DNA from: CAVOAK01 sp963664465
GTDB taxonomy: Bacteria; Pseudomonadota; Alphaproteobacteria; UBA8366; CAVOAK01
Direction of reading: 5' to 3'
DNA length: 64,000 bases
Assembly: GCA_963664465.2 (NCBI GenBank)
Contig: CAXXSU010000002.1
Span: 1 to 64,000, forward strand
Numbering within the stretch: the stretch's first letter is position 1; each line of letters opens with the position of its first letter. This document shows positions 43,857 to 52,474 of this stretch, piece after piece. The notes under the pieces are model-generated. The model was not told the DNA's origin. It was given only the letters and a program-made list of their open reading frames with translations, and searched no databases. The translations under genes and the position numbers were made by a program.

Positions 43857-44621
43857 TCAGTTAGCAGTCGGGGTTTGACGCCTGCGGCTCTGGTTGAGCC
43901 TGTAGCTGTCACCGTTCATCTCGAGGATGTTGACGTGGTGGGTGAGGCGATCGAGGAGCGCGCCGGTGAGGCGCTCGGAGCCGAACACCTCGGTCCATTC
44001 GTCGAAGGGCAGATTGGTGGTGACCAGGGTCGAGCCCCGCTCGTAGCGTTGGCTGAACACCTCGAACAACAGCTCGGCGCCGGTCTTGGACAGCGGCACG
44101 AAGCCGAGTTCGTCGACGATCAGAAGCTTGTAGGTGGCGAGCTTCTTCTGGAACCTCAGCAGCTGCTTGTCATCGCGGGCCTCGATGAGTTCGTGGACCA
44201 GCGCGGCGGCGGTGATGAAGCCGACCGAGAGGCCCTTCTGGCAGGCCGCCAGGCCGAGACCGAGGGCGATGTGGGTCTTGCCGGTCCCACTGTTGCCGAG
44301 CGCGATGAGGTTCTCGCGGCGCTCGATGTACTCGCAGCGGGCCAGCTCCAGGACCAGCGCCTTGTTGAGCGAGGGGATGACCTTGAAGTCGAAGCTGTCG
44401 AGGCTCTTGACCACGGGGAAGCGCGCCGCCTTGATGCGCCGCTCGACCATGCGGCGCTCGCGGTCGATCAGCTCGAGCTCGGCGAGTCTCAACAGGTAGC
44501 GGACGTGATCGACGCCTTCCGAGGCGCACTGCCGGGCGATCTTGTCGTACTCGCGCAGGAAGGTCGGCAGCTTCAGCGTCTTGAGGTGGTGGGCGAGCAG
44601 CACTTGCGGTGTGTCGGTCAT
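43857..44621 (-). CDS. istB: IS21-family helper ATPase IstB, second copy
   Basis: 254 residues starting MTDTPQVLLAHHLKTLKLPT at 44621. Walker A GNSGTGKTHIALGLGLAACQ, Walker B YKLLIVDELGFVPLSKTG, sensor STLVTTNLPFDEW. Complete. Because istA has lost its stop by frameshift, the same frame is open upstream for 499 more codons, so this gene could also be made as part of an IstA-IstB fusion. Its first 82 codons recur in the chimeric gene at 51.1 kb. Confidence 0.9.
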   Translation of the reverse strand: MTDTPQVLLAHHLKTLKLPTFLREYDKIARQCASEGVDHVRYLLRLAELELIDRERRMVERRIKAARFPVVKSLDSFDFKVIPSLNKALVLELARCEYIERRENLIALGNSGTGKTHIALGLGLAACQKGLSVGFITAAALVHELIEARDDKQLLRFQKKLATYKLLIVDELGFVPLSKTGAELLFEVFSQRYERGSTLVTTNLPFDEWTEVFGSERLTGALLDRLTHHVNILEMNGDSYRLNQSRRRQTPTAN

Positions 44622-46118
44622 GCGCCGAGCCCCGACAGCAGGCTCATGTACGACTTGGCGGACGTCATCGCGACCCGGGCGCGCGGCAGATACGGATAGA
44701 CGTCGAGGTTGAGCCTGGGCGGCCGCCGCTCGATGCGGCACAGTACCAGGTGCTTCACCGCATCGAAGCCGATTGCGCCGAGCCTGCAGGGCGTCGCCGA
44801 CCGCACCCTCGACCTCCTCGAGCCGGAAGGTCTCCAGTAGACGGAGCACCTGGACGTACTCGCGCTTGCCTGCCTTGCCCATACGAGCTTCGAGGAGCCG
44901 CCGCAGAGTGATGAAGGCCTCGGGCAGGTCCCAGCCCGCCAATGGCGCGGCCTGGTCGAGGGCGCCGATCTTCTGCTCGATCAAGGGCAGGTAATGCAGC
45001 GGGTCGAAGATCAGGTCCTCGCTGTCGTAGGACCGGCGGTGCCGGGCGATCACCTCGGCCCCGCAGCTGATCACCACCTCATCGACGTAGCCCCGGATGA
45101 GCACCTCACGGTGGCCGTAGGCCACGGGCACGGAATAGTCGTTGCTGCGGTAACGCACCAGCGACAGCGAACTCGCCCGTCCAGGGCGCTTATCGCAGGC
45201 ATCATAGGGAGCAGGCGGCAATGGCAAGAGAACTTGACGATCCCGCTCGAGACGCTCGCCGATGGTCTCCTTGTGGCCCCGCAGCCGCGCCGCCTGGCGC
45301 CGGCGGCACTGTTCGGCGAGAGCATCGTTGAGGGCCGCGAAGCTCTCGGCACGCGGGACGGGGACCAGGAAGTTCCGCCGGATGAAGCCGACCAGTCCCT
45401 CGACCTTGCCCTTGTCGTTGCCCTTGCCCGGCCGGCCGAACCTGTCCTCGAACAGATAGTGGGACTGAAGCTCCGTGAAGACGCGCGTTCGCTGCCGCTT
45501 CCCATCGCCCAGGATCCGGGCAACCGCCAGCTTGGTGTTGTCGTACAGGATGGAGCGGGGGACGCCGCCGAAGAACGCAACCGCCGCGTTGTGGCCATCG
45601 CAGAACGCCTCGGTCGTCTCCGCCGGGTAGGCCTTCACGAAGCAGGCATCACTGTGGGGAAGATCGAAGGCAAGGAAGTGGACCTTGCGCGCCACGCCGC
45701 CGATCACCGCCATCGCCTCGCCGAAGTCCGCCTGGGCGTGGCCGGGGGAATGGACGAGCGGCACGAACATCTCGCGCGACCGAAGCCGCCGCTCACGGAC
45801 ATAGTCCTTCACGATGGTGTAGCCGCCGGTGAACCCGTACTCGTCCCGGAGACGGTCGAAGATCCGCTTCGCCGTGTGCCGTTGCTTGCGGTGGCTGGTC
45901 CGATCGTCTTCCAGAATCCGATCGATGATCCCCGTGAACGGACCCAGCTTCGGCCGCCGTGGCGGCTTGCCGCGGCGATACCCCGGCGGCACCGAGAACG
46001 ACAGCATCTTGCGTACCGTCTTGCGGTCCAGCCCGAACACCCGCGAGGCCTCGCGGGTGCTCATTCCCTCGACACGACACGCCCGCCGGACCCGCGCGTA
46101 CATCTCCACCCGATACAT
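44618..46118 (-). pseudogene. istA: IS21-family transposase IstA, frameshift near the 3' end
   Basis: Starts MYRVEMYARVRRACRVEGMS at 46118. The DDE domain is complete (AQADFGEAMAVIGG, SILYDNTKLAV, GKVEGLVGFIRRNFL). After LEEVEGAVGDALQ the frame moves at about 44780, and the true C-terminus LGAIGFDAVKHLVLCRIERR through SYMSLLSGLGA is read in another frame to 44618. As a result the longest frame fuses IstA to IstB (753 residues). A single-base change explains it. Confidence 0.82.
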
Positions 46119-46192
46119 CCCCCCGCCTTCCAGTCAGAGCAACCCTGACAGAAGGCTATACGCGGTCCCATTTTGGTCCGCCACAGCCGGAT

Positions 46193-47121
46193 CAACCGGC
46201 CGCTTCAGTGGGGGATTATTGCGCCGCCGTTCTCACCTACATTCCGGGATAGCCAAGCACGGAAGCCTGACGCACCCGTCATCGCTCCGTAAGCGGTTGG
46301 ATTCAATCTTCTGTCCCTTGCCGGCCTCCTTTGGCACCTTAACCAAAACCGCTCAGTAATGGTGAGACGACCCAAATGAGGGAAGGCTGCCAAGGCCTTC
46401 AAAGTAGCGAGTCAGCTTGGTTGCGGGGGCCCGCAACCACCGAGACCGACATTTGATCGAAGTTCCGGTCTAACCCTCTGCAACCCTTTGATATACTTAA
46501 AGGCTCTTCGGCAACGGCATCATGTTGGTTGTCCGGACACTCCAACCGTACCGTCAGTGTCCGCATCGATCTAGCCTCGAGCCTCTCGAACAGCTCGTGA
46601 GTCGCGCATCTCTTGGCAGGAGTGGCGGGGGCGTCACCGAACAACGACGCCAAAGGACGGTCTAAGAATGCTCCTCAATCAGGGAGACACATCCTCCTTC
46701 TGTACTGCCCTTCGCATTGCGATGCAGACATTGGCGACGAACTGGATATGGGAGGAATGCGGAACCTCGCCCCGTGCTCGGTGGCACAGTTTCAGGCCGA
46801 CTGGTGGTGCAACGGCTAGGCGCGTGAGGCAGGGGCGCCTCGCGTGGACATCGACTCTACGTGGCTCCGTGTTGATCGGGATGGTGTCAACGGCGGCAGA
46901 ATAATGCTCCACGCGTGGCGGCCGGGCGGTCCGGTCGCGGCGGCCCAAAATTGCGCCACTCATGGCTCCTTGTCGGTTGTGGCGAGGGGCATGGGATTTA
47001 CGGCGTGGAGCTTTATGCGGCGGTTCGACTGGCGGTTGTCGAGGAGGGTCTGATACCAGCGGTTTCGAGTTGAGACTCATGGCCGCGATCACGGGCCCGC
47101 ATTGTCGCCCCGGCCCTCCAA
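46193..47121. other. Long intergenic stretch, no supported gene
   Basis: About 930 bp between the IS21 copy and a palindromic element. Open frames exist on both strands but their residue composition is shadow-like. No tRNA, terminator or IS end was found. Possibly a decayed gene region. Confidence 0.35.
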
Positions 47122-47225
47122 TTGTCGCCCCGGACTCGATCCGGGGCCCAGACTGCCGGCGCAGCCCGCACGGGCCGCGACAGGCTGGACCCCGGACCGG
47201 CGCTCCGCGCCGTCCGGGGTGACAA
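47122..47225. repeat. Long GC-rich palindromic intergenic repeat
   Basis: TTGTCGCCCCGGACTCGATC on the left and CCGTCCGGGGTGACAA on the right form outer arms; inner arms CCGGGGCCCAG and CTGGACCCCGG pair as well. Two-armed palindromes of this style are scattered in many alphaproteobacterial genomes. A truncated copy of its left end (ATTGTCGCCCCGG) precedes it at 47101. It ends about 180 bp from the metalloprotease gene. Confidence 0.6.
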
Positions 47226-47403
47226 GTGGGGGTTGCTCCGTCCGGGCAGCAGCGAATGCCCCGGCTCCGCCTTACCGTCGCCGAACCCGGACTCTCGCAT
47301 CGGTTCCCGTCAACGACCGCTGGTATGAGCCACCTGCAGGGGAACGCCATTCCTTTTCGGTGGGGATTGCTGGCTGTGGGAACGGCTGGCGGGAAAGGCC
47401 GAA

Positions 47404-48279
47404 TCACCGACGGAAGCTCACTGCCCACGACTCTTCCAAGTCGCCTTCATCGTCCTCGAGCTCGTCCGGGGGTTCCATTCCCGTAAGCACAGTAAGGGCC
47501 TTGCCGTAGCTGCCCAGCCCTACGACCTCCTCCACAATTTCCTGGCGATGCTGCCCGTTGAACCAATCCTGAAGGCAACTTTGCCCTTTCGCGCGGCGAC
47601 CTCGGGCAATGTTCTCTGCATCGGCGTTGAAGTCTGCAGTCACACTGCCCGAGGGCAATGGAGTTCCCTTGCGGATCCAGTCGAGACGTGGGAAGTCCAT
47701 CAGAGAGCTCGACATGACGGCATAGTCGATCGTGTCGGCGCCGCTGCGGATGACGGCCACCGGATCACGGCTGGTTTGTACATACCGGATCGCCGTGCCC
47801 TCAAGGGACGTTTCGCACCTCGCTTGAAGCGTCTCGATCGCTTGGATTCCCTCGCCTCCGCGACCTACAGCGGCAACGAAGAGCTTCGCAGGCATGAGCA
47901 GTGCCGATGCGAATTGGTCCGCCTCCTGCTCGTAACGATCGCTGCTGCGAAACCCGGCTCTGGAGAAGTGCTGGCCCCGGCCGTTCAGGACAGCATCGAT
48001 GTGCCCGGGCAATCGATAGTGCCCGATCTCATGGGCCACGGAGAATCTCCTGAAGCCCTTGTTGTTGACGTGGGTCGGGTATCCGATGCCGAATACTCCA
48101 TTAACGTGGAGCAGCATGCCTGAGGCTCCGCCAGCGGATGCGGGGAGCGGCTTCAGTTCGATGTCAAGCTGACGCGCGATCACGAACGGATCGATTGGCA
48201 GCGTTTCGATCCGGAGCTCCCGGAGGAGCTGTTCCGCCTCGTGACGCACCTTGAAGAATCGATCATAGGGCCTCGCCAT
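47404..48279 (-). CDS. ImmA/IrrE-family metallo-endopeptidase
   Basis: 291 residues. Zinc motif HExxH in RRFSVAHEIGHYRLPGH, with a downstream Glu/Asp region YEQEADQFASALLMP, the mark of the M78 (ImmA/IrrE) family. Such proteases cleave or inactivate a partner XRE repressor in phage, ICE and stress systems. It starts directly after the stop of the XRE gene (TAAATG), so the pair is translated together. The C-terminal 90 residues (acidic end DELEDDEGDLEESWAVSFRR) are a sensor-like extension without a recognised domain. The pair is divergent from the ubiquitin-like cassette and likely controls it. Confidence 0.88.
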   Translation of the reverse strand: MARPYDRFFKVRHEAEQLLRELRIETLPIDPFVIARQLDIELKPLPASAGGASGMLLHVNGVFGIGYPTHVNNKGFRRFSVAHEIGHYRLPGHIDAVLNGRGQHFSRAGFRSSDRYEQEADQFASALLMPAKLFVAAVGRGGEGIQAIETLQARCETSLEGTAIRYVQTSRDPVAVIRSGADTIDYAVMSSSLMDFPRLDWIRKGTPLPSGSVTADFNADAENIARGRRAKGQSCLQDWFNGQHRQEIVEEVVGLGSYGKALTVLTGMEPPDELEDDEGDLEESWAVSFRR

Positions 48280-48642
48280 TTACTCGCCCTCACTTGCCTT
48301 CTGCTTGGCCTTGCGGGCCAACATCTGCACGAAGTCGTCCGCCATCTCCTGATACTCGGCAGAGAGGCCAGCGTAGTGCCGGTGAAGCCTGTCGACTGTG
48401 GTGGCCGAGGCATCCATCAGATCGGAGCGGCCGAGCAGGTAGTCGGTTGTCACCCGGAGCGCGTCGGCCAACCGCTTGAGGTTGTCGAAAGATGGCTTCC
48501 GGGTGCCCGTTTCAAAATGGGAAACGGCCGATGCCTGCAGATCGGCCCGCCGGGCAAGATCGCTCTGGCTCAGATTGCGTGCCATTCGCGCGCTTCGCAG
48601 CCTCCGCGGAAAAAGATCTGTTGGCGTGCTTGACTCTCTCAT
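48280..48642 (-). CDS. XRE-family repressor, partner of the ImmA protease
   Basis: 120 residues. Helix-turn-helix at about residues 13-67: LRSARMARNLSQSDLARRAD, LQASAVSHFETGTRKPSFDN and LKRLADALRVTTDYLLGR. A C-terminal helix (YAGLSAEYQEMADDFVQMLA) may be the dimerisation or protease-recognition part. Palindromes TGACGNNNNCGTCA overlap and precede its start, giving it obvious operators for itself and for the divergent cassette. Confidence 0.92.
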   Translation of the reverse strand: MRESSTPTDLFPRRLRSARMARNLSQSDLARRADLQASAVSHFETGTRKPSFDNLKRLADALRVTTDYLLGRSDLMDASATTVDRLHRHYAGLSAEYQEMADDFVQMLARKAKQKASEGE

Positions 48643-48727
48643 GACGAGTTCGTATATTCCTTCATGACGTATCCGTCATGGCCGTGCAGCGGCCATTTTG
48701 TTGGCCGAGGTCGTGACGAATTCGTCA
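48642..48727. promoter_or_regulatory. Three TGACG-type palindromic operators between XRE and the ubiquitin-like cassette
   Basis: TGACGAATTCGTCA (48714-48727, perfect), TGACGTATCCGTCA (48665-48678, perfect arms) and TGACGAGTTCGTA (48642-48654, one arm imperfect, overlapping the XRE start codon). The TGACG/CGTCA arms are common to all three. AT-rich TGTACAATAC just to the right may be the -10 region of the rightward promoter. Confidence 0.75.
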
Positions 48728-48788
48728 GATTGTACAATACACATCGCACGGCGACAAGGAGATTGAGCATGCGCGGGGGCCGAACACC

Positions 48789-48894
48789 AATCATGCCGTG
48801 CCGAATCCAAAGGGCGCCTGGGACGTGAAAGGTGGTGGCGCCGCACCCGACCTCATCCAGGTCACTTCATCAACTCCCACGCAACTCACGCCAT
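48789..48894 (+). pseudogene. Short DUF2188-like remnant
   Basis: In frame 48789 the sequence reads NHAVPNPKGAWDVKGGGA, resembling the start of DUF2188 proteins (HVVP-x-GGWAVK-x-GGA), and then loses similarity before a stop near 48894. No proper start codon is in this frame. It lies between the operators and the cassette and could simply be leader sequence. Confidence 0.25.
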
Positions 48895-48908
48895 AAAGGA
48901 GAAGACCT

Positions 48909-49157
48909 ATGGCCGCTGCAAAGCAGATCCACATTTACGTACGCGGACGCAAACACGCCTTCGACCGGGAAAAGATCGGCTACAAGGAAGTGGTCGATCT
49001 GGGCTATCCCGACGGCAAGCACGGTCCGCTCTACGAATACGACGTGTCCTGGAAGGACGGACCGAAGGGCCACGAAGAAGGGATTCTCAAGGAGGGCGAT
49101 TCCGTCCCCGTCGTCGACGAGATGAAATTCGATGTCAAGTTCACCGATCGATCGTAG
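48909..49157 (+). CDS. Multiubiquitin-domain (ubiquitin-like) protein
   Basis: 82 residues from ATG 48909, AAAGGAG 8 bp upstream. Matches the bacterial multiubiquitin family: KQIHIYVRGRKHAFDREKIG as the first beta-hairpin, YKEVVDLGYPDGKHGPLYEY as the helix, then KEGDSVPVVDEMKFDVKFTD-RS as the last strands. Only one ubiquitin-like domain is present. There is no C-terminal Gly-Gly; the usual ending TD(K/R)S is kept. It should be the modifier or partner of the E1-like enzyme that overlaps it by 26 bp. Confidence 0.82.
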   Translation: MAAAKQIHIYVRGRKHAFDREKIGYKEVVDLGYPDGKHGPLYEYDVSWKDGPKGHEEGILKEGDSVPVVDEMKFDVKFTDRS

Positions 49158-50358
49158 CCCCGACCTCAAGGCCCTGACCGAGGCGGGTTACCCCCTGGAG
49201 CTGCGGGGCGCCTACCTCGTCGTCAAGAACGTGCCCTACCTGAACGACGCCGCGGGCCGACTCGCGCGCGCGGACATGGTCATGAGCATCGAGTTCCCCG
49301 ACGGGACCGCCACGCCTCCCGGCGACCATACCGTCTGGTGGACCGGCAAGCCGCCGTTCCGCGCGGACGGCTCCAGCATGGAAGACTACCTCTCCTGCGG
49401 CGCCTGGGCGGAGGGTCATGACCTCGGAGAGGGGCTGACGGCCTACATGCGGTGGTCCCGCAAGCTCGTCGCCAATGGCAAGAAGCGCGCCTACGTCGAC
49501 TACGAGGAAAAGATCACTACCTACATCGCCGAAGTCGCGGGTCAGGCCGATATTCGCCACCCGGGCGTGCTTGAAGCCGCCAAGACCGGGGAAGCTCCCA
49601 CGATCACGCTCAAATCCCGGTTCAAGTACGTCGACACGAACACCTACCGGTATGGCCTGAAGGGCATCGAGCAGCGCATCGAAGACGAAATCGTCGCCAT
49701 TGTCGGGGTGGGCGGAACGGGCTCCTACCCGATGGACATCCTGGCAAAGACCAACGTCAAGGAGCTGCACCTGTTCGACGAGGACGTGCTGAAACAACAC
49801 AACGCGTTTCGGATGTGCGGCGCTGCCCGCATCGAGGAGCTTGGCGGATCATGCGCCAAGGTCGACTGGTACCGCCGCACCTACTCCGCGATTCGCGAAG
49901 AGGGGATTCACGTGCACACCGAGGAGCTCACCGGTGACTGCAAGGATATCCTTGCGAAGTTCACGACGGTCTTCATTGCAGTCGACGATCTGACTGTGCG
50001 CCGAAACCTGCAGGCCGCCTGCAACGAACTCGGCATCTACCACGTCAGCGTGGGCATCGGCGTGGAAGTCGAAGGCGAGTCCAACGATCAGCTCGGCGGC
50101 AATGCGAAGGTGGAAACCGCGTTCCGTCCCAGGCATCCCCGCCCGAGCGAGCTTCCACCCGAGGAAGGACCGGACCAAGCATACGGTATCGTGCAGACCG
50201 CGGAGCTCAACATGCTCGGCGCCGCCCTTGCTGTCCTCGAGTGGAAGGCCACAGTCGGCATATACAGGAACGACCGGCCGCACGACATGGATACCATACT
50301 CGTCTCGGCCTCTACCGGCCGACTTCTCCATGACGGGAAAGGGGACTCCCCCGCTTGA
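49132..50358 (+). CDS. E1/ThiF-family adenylyltransferase with N-terminal E2-like/DUF6791 region
   Basis: 408 residues; ATG 49132 lies inside the upstream gene. Residues about 1-150 form a separate N-terminal domain (YLVVKNVPYLNDAAGRLARA, DHTVWWTGKPPFRADGS, Cys89 in MEDYLSCGAW) that I match to the DUF6791 region fused to ThiF in multiubiquitin operons. Residues about 180-390 are a ThiF Rossmann fold: nucleotide loop IVGVGGTGSYPMD (Gly192-Gly197), FDED with Asp216 and HNAFR with Arg227, which in E1 enzymes bind ATP-Mg and activate a C-terminus. No CxxC zinc pairs are seen. The next gene overlaps its stop (TTGA), giving a coupled three-gene unit. Confidence 0.85.
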   Translation: MSSSPIDRSPDLKALTEAGYPLELRGAYLVVKNVPYLNDAAGRLARADMVMSIEFPDGTATPPGDHTVWWTGKPPFRADGSSMEDYLSCGAWAEGHDLGEGLTAYMRWSRKLVANGKKRAYVDYEEKITTYIAEVAGQADIRHPGVLEAAKTGEAPTITLKSRFKYVDTNTYRYGLKGIEQRIEDEIVAIVGVGGTGSYPMDILAKTNVKELHLFDEDVLKQHNAFRMCGAARIEELGGSCAKVDWYRRTYSAIREEGIHVHTEELTGDCKDILAKFTTVFIAVDDLTVRRNLQAACNELGIYHVSVGIGVEVEGESNDQLGGNAKVETAFRPRHPRPSELPPEEGPDQAYGIVQTAELNMLGAALAVLEWKATVGIYRNDRPHDMDTILVSASTGRLLHDGKGDSPA

Positions 50359-50750
50359 AGACCCGCACGTGGACCGCGGTCTGTGTCGATGACATGCCGC
50401 CATCGCTTGAGCCCGGCAATCTCTACATATCGGTAAAGCACCGACTGACAGAGCATCTGTGCGCCTGCGGCTGCGGCACGGAAATCAGCCTGCCGTTGGG
50501 CCGCAGCGAGTGGCGTATCGAATACGATGGCGAGTCCGTCACCGTATGGCCATCGATCGGCAACTGGCGATTGCCATGCAGGAGCCACTACATCATCGAG
50601 AAAGGACATACACGCTGGTGTCTCGCCTGGACCGAGAAGGAGATTCGAACGGGACAGGCACGCGACCGCAAAGCCAAGAACGCCGATATCGCGAGAAGAC
50701 GACGAAAGGTCCGCTGGTGGAGCCGCATTTGGGACTGGTTCGGCCGTTGA
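50355..50750 (+). CDS. DUF6527-like Cys/His-rich protein of the ubiquitin-like cassette
   Basis: 131 residues with a TTG start at 50355, overlapping the E1 stop. ATG 50394 would cut into the conserved N-terminus (DDMPPSLEPGNLYISV). Candidate metal ligands are Cys36, Cys38 and Cys40 (HLCACGCG) and Cys75/His78 (LPCRSHY). WPSIGNWRLPCRSHYII is the block I associate with DUF6527, a family found with multiubiquitin and ThiF genes. A basic Arg/Lys/Trp tail ends the protein. Its role is unknown; a zinc-binding E3-like or protease-like function is a guess. Confidence 0.75.
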   Translation: MKTRTWTAVCVDDMPPSLEPGNLYISVKHRLTEHLCACGCGTEISLPLGRSEWRIEYDGESVTVWPSIGNWRLPCRSHYIIEKGHTRWCLAWTEKEIRTGQARDRKAKNADIARRRRKVRWWSRIWDWFGR

Positions 50751-50752
50751 CA

Positions 50753-50973
50753 CTTCGGTCAGGGCGTAGCCGATGCCCGCGCGGACCCGGACCATAGCCG
50801 TCTTCTCGATCCCGAGCTTCATCGCGATCGCGTCGGCGGTCCTGAACCCGATGCCCCGGATGTCCCTGGCGAGCCGGTACGGATTCTCCGTCATCACCTC
50901 CACGGCGTCGGCGCCGTAGGTCCGGAATATCCGCACCGCCCGCGCCGTGCGGTCGGCGACGCCCTGCGGCTCG
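50753..50973 (-). pseudogene. RecD2-type helicase, internal fragment
   Basis: About 73 residues: VADRTARAVRIFRTYGADAV, EVMTENPYRLARDIRGIGFR and TADAIAMKLGIEKTAMVRVR, the helix-hairpin-helix region before the helicase motor of RecD2/TraA-like proteins. It has neither start nor stop of its own. It ends where the IS21 fragment begins (about 50975) on one side and at the cassette on the other. Confidence 0.7.
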
Positions 50974-50975
50974 GC

Positions 50976-51130
50976 GCAATCGGCTTTGATGCGGTGAAGC
51001 ACCTGGTACTGTGCCGCATCGAGCGGCGGCCGCCCAGGCTCAACCTCGACGTCTATCCGTATCTGCCGCGCGCCCGGGTCGCGATGACGTCCGCCAAGTC
51101 GTACATGAGCCTGCTGTCGGGGCTCGGCGC
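50976..51130 (+). pseudogene. IstA 3' fragment (IS21, second-copy type)
   Basis: Encodes AIGFDAVKHLVLCRIERRPP and ends SYMSLLSGLGA, the last ~52 residues of IstA as in the element at 43.7-46.2 kb but without that element's frameshift. It leads directly into the chimeric gene. Confidence 0.85.
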
Positions 51131-51724
51131 ATGACCGACACACCGCAAGTGCTGCTCGCCCACCACCTCAAGACGCTGAAGCTGCCGACCTTCCTGCGCG
51201 AGTACGACAAGATCGCCCGGCAGTGCGCCTCGGAAGGCGTCGATCACGTCCGCTACCTGTTGAGACTCGCCGAGCTCGAGCTGATCGACCGCGAGCGCCG
51301 CATGGTCGAGCGGCGCATCAAGGCGGCGCGCTTCCCCGTGGTCAAGAGCCTCGACAGCTTCGACTTCAAGGTCAACGGCAGCGAGTTCACCGCCAAGGCC
51401 GTCCGTGACTGGCTGGCGAGAGTCGGTGTGACGACGCTCTACATCGCGCCGGGGAGTCCCTGGGAGAACGGCCACAACGAATCATTCAACGGCAAGCTCG
51501 GAGACGAGCTGCTCGACGGTGAGATATTCTACTCGCTCACGGAAGCTCAGGTGCTGATCGAGCGATGGCGATATCACTACAACACGGTCAGGCCGCACAG
51601 TGCGCTGGGCTATACACCCCCGGCACCACAGACCATCGTGCCCAAACGGACTGATCCGGCCTTCGCTATTGATGGGCTACAGCCGGATCAGCCCTTCCCA
51701 GAAACCGTGCCAGGACTAACATAG
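51131..51724 (+). CDS. Chimeric ORF: IstB N-terminus fused in frame to an IS3 transposase C-terminus
   Basis: 197 residues. The first 82 are IstB (MTDTPQVLLAHHLKTLKLPT to SLDSFDFKV), identical to the copy at 44.6 kb as far as I can see. At 51376 the sequence becomes the C-terminal part of an IS3-family OrfB (NGSEFTAKAVRDWLARVGVT, SPWENGHNESFNGKLGDELL, YNTVRPHSALGYTPPAP) in the same frame. It has the catalytic Glu of the DDE triad (HNESFNG) but lacks the Walker motifs and the first Asp. The join lies inside both genes, so it is a recombination product rather than a normal gene. Confidence 0.75.
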   Translation: MTDTPQVLLAHHLKTLKLPTFLREYDKIARQCASEGVDHVRYLLRLAELELIDRERRMVERRIKAARFPVVKSLDSFDFKVNGSEFTAKAVRDWLARVGVTTLYIAPGSPWENGHNESFNGKLGDELLDGEIFYSLTEAQVLIERWRYHYNTVRPHSALGYTPPAPQTIVPKRTDPAFAIDGLQPDQPFPETVPGLT

Positions 51725-51735
51725 GAACTGGTACA
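51376..51735 (+). mobile_element. IS3-family element remnant (OrfB 3' part and right end)
   Basis: From the IstB join to TGTACCAGTTCCTATGTTAG (read from 51735 inward), an IS3-type end similar to the end at 52796. Its 5' portion is missing. It may be a rearranged half of the element whose OrfA lies at 52475-52753 in the opposite direction. Confidence 0.6.
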
Positions 51736-51739
51736 TAGA

Positions 51740-52312
51740 ATGGGGGCAGGCCATAACCAATCGAAATATCCTACTCGCCTCGTCTCAACAATACGGGAGT
51801 TGTCATTGAAAGATATTGGTACACTAGATCATATTGCTCCCTACGTGCTTGGTAACTCAATCATCCATGCGGCTGATTTCGAGATGGGTTACGATATACC
51901 CTCTGTAAGTGACGTTGATTTTGAACGCATGAAAACAATCGGAATTATAACAGAGGGTCAATTGGGCATGTATAAAGATTTCAAGCCAAGGAATGGAAAA
52001 CCAGCACACCACACGTTTAGGGGTACAACTCTTGCACTATTGGTTAAAGCCCTGGAGCCGACGACGGAGGACAAAATACATGTGACCGCCCTCACCGAAG
52101 AGGGTGAACAGATTATGCGGTTGCTAAATAAACCAACGAGTTTGCAAGGAGTATGCAAAATAGCTTCGCGCCTAAAGGAGAGAAAGAAGATTACAACAGT
52201 CATTTACGCGAGATTCGAACCAGAGTCTGAGGACAAAGCTTGGTCTAACACAGCCGCTACAGGGAACGTCTCTTCGTTGTGCTCCCGGTATGGCGTCCCA
52301 CTGCAGGACTAA
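51740..52312 (+). CDS. Hypothetical protein, 190 aa, AT-rich
   Basis: MGAGHNQSKYPTRLVSTIRE at 51740 begins 5 bp after the IS3 end, so the N-terminus may be altered. Body: TLDHIAPYVLGNSIIHAADF, SDVDFERMKTIGIITEGQLG, then EDKIHVTALTEEGEQIMRLL. The L-T-xx-G-x-x-L block resembles the end of DUF2806-type proteins. Composition is far more AT-rich than the flanks, pointing to a separate origin. It may be the 3' part of a larger gene cut by the IS3 element. Confidence 0.5.
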   Translation: MGAGHNQSKYPTRLVSTIRELSLKDIGTLDHIAPYVLGNSIIHAADFEMGYDIPSVSDVDFERMKTIGIITEGQLGMYKDFKPRNGKPAHHTFRGTTLALLVKALEPTTEDKIHVTALTEEGEQIMRLLNKPTSLQGVCKIASRLKERKKITTVIYARFEPESEDKAWSNTAATGNVSSLCSRYGVPLQD

Positions 52313-52474
52313 TACCATCGTTCGCGATCTGAGACTCATCTGGGGGATTCCCGCAGGGTTGGTTTTCTGACTCAATGGCCGGACCGTTGATTGGAGTTTC
52401 GGCATGGGCGCGGCGCTCCGAGACCCCGAGCCGGTCGCGGACATGGTCGATGCACTGGCGGCGGCGCGAGGGGC

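Larger units (their letters stand above)
43666..46184 (-). mobile_element. IS21-family element, second copy
   Basis: Left end TGTCAATGGCGGAGCAAAAA at 43666; a matching TGGCGGACCAAAATGGGACC is read inward from the right near 46184 (right limit uncertain by about 10 bp). Both ends contain the repeated GGGACCRC motif bound by transposase. The istA gene is frameshifted close to its end. Confidence 0.75.

Noticed and set aside
46399..46904. Open frames between the IS21 copy and the metalloprotease
   Set aside because: Residue composition is shadow-like on both strands with no ribosome-binding sites or motifs.
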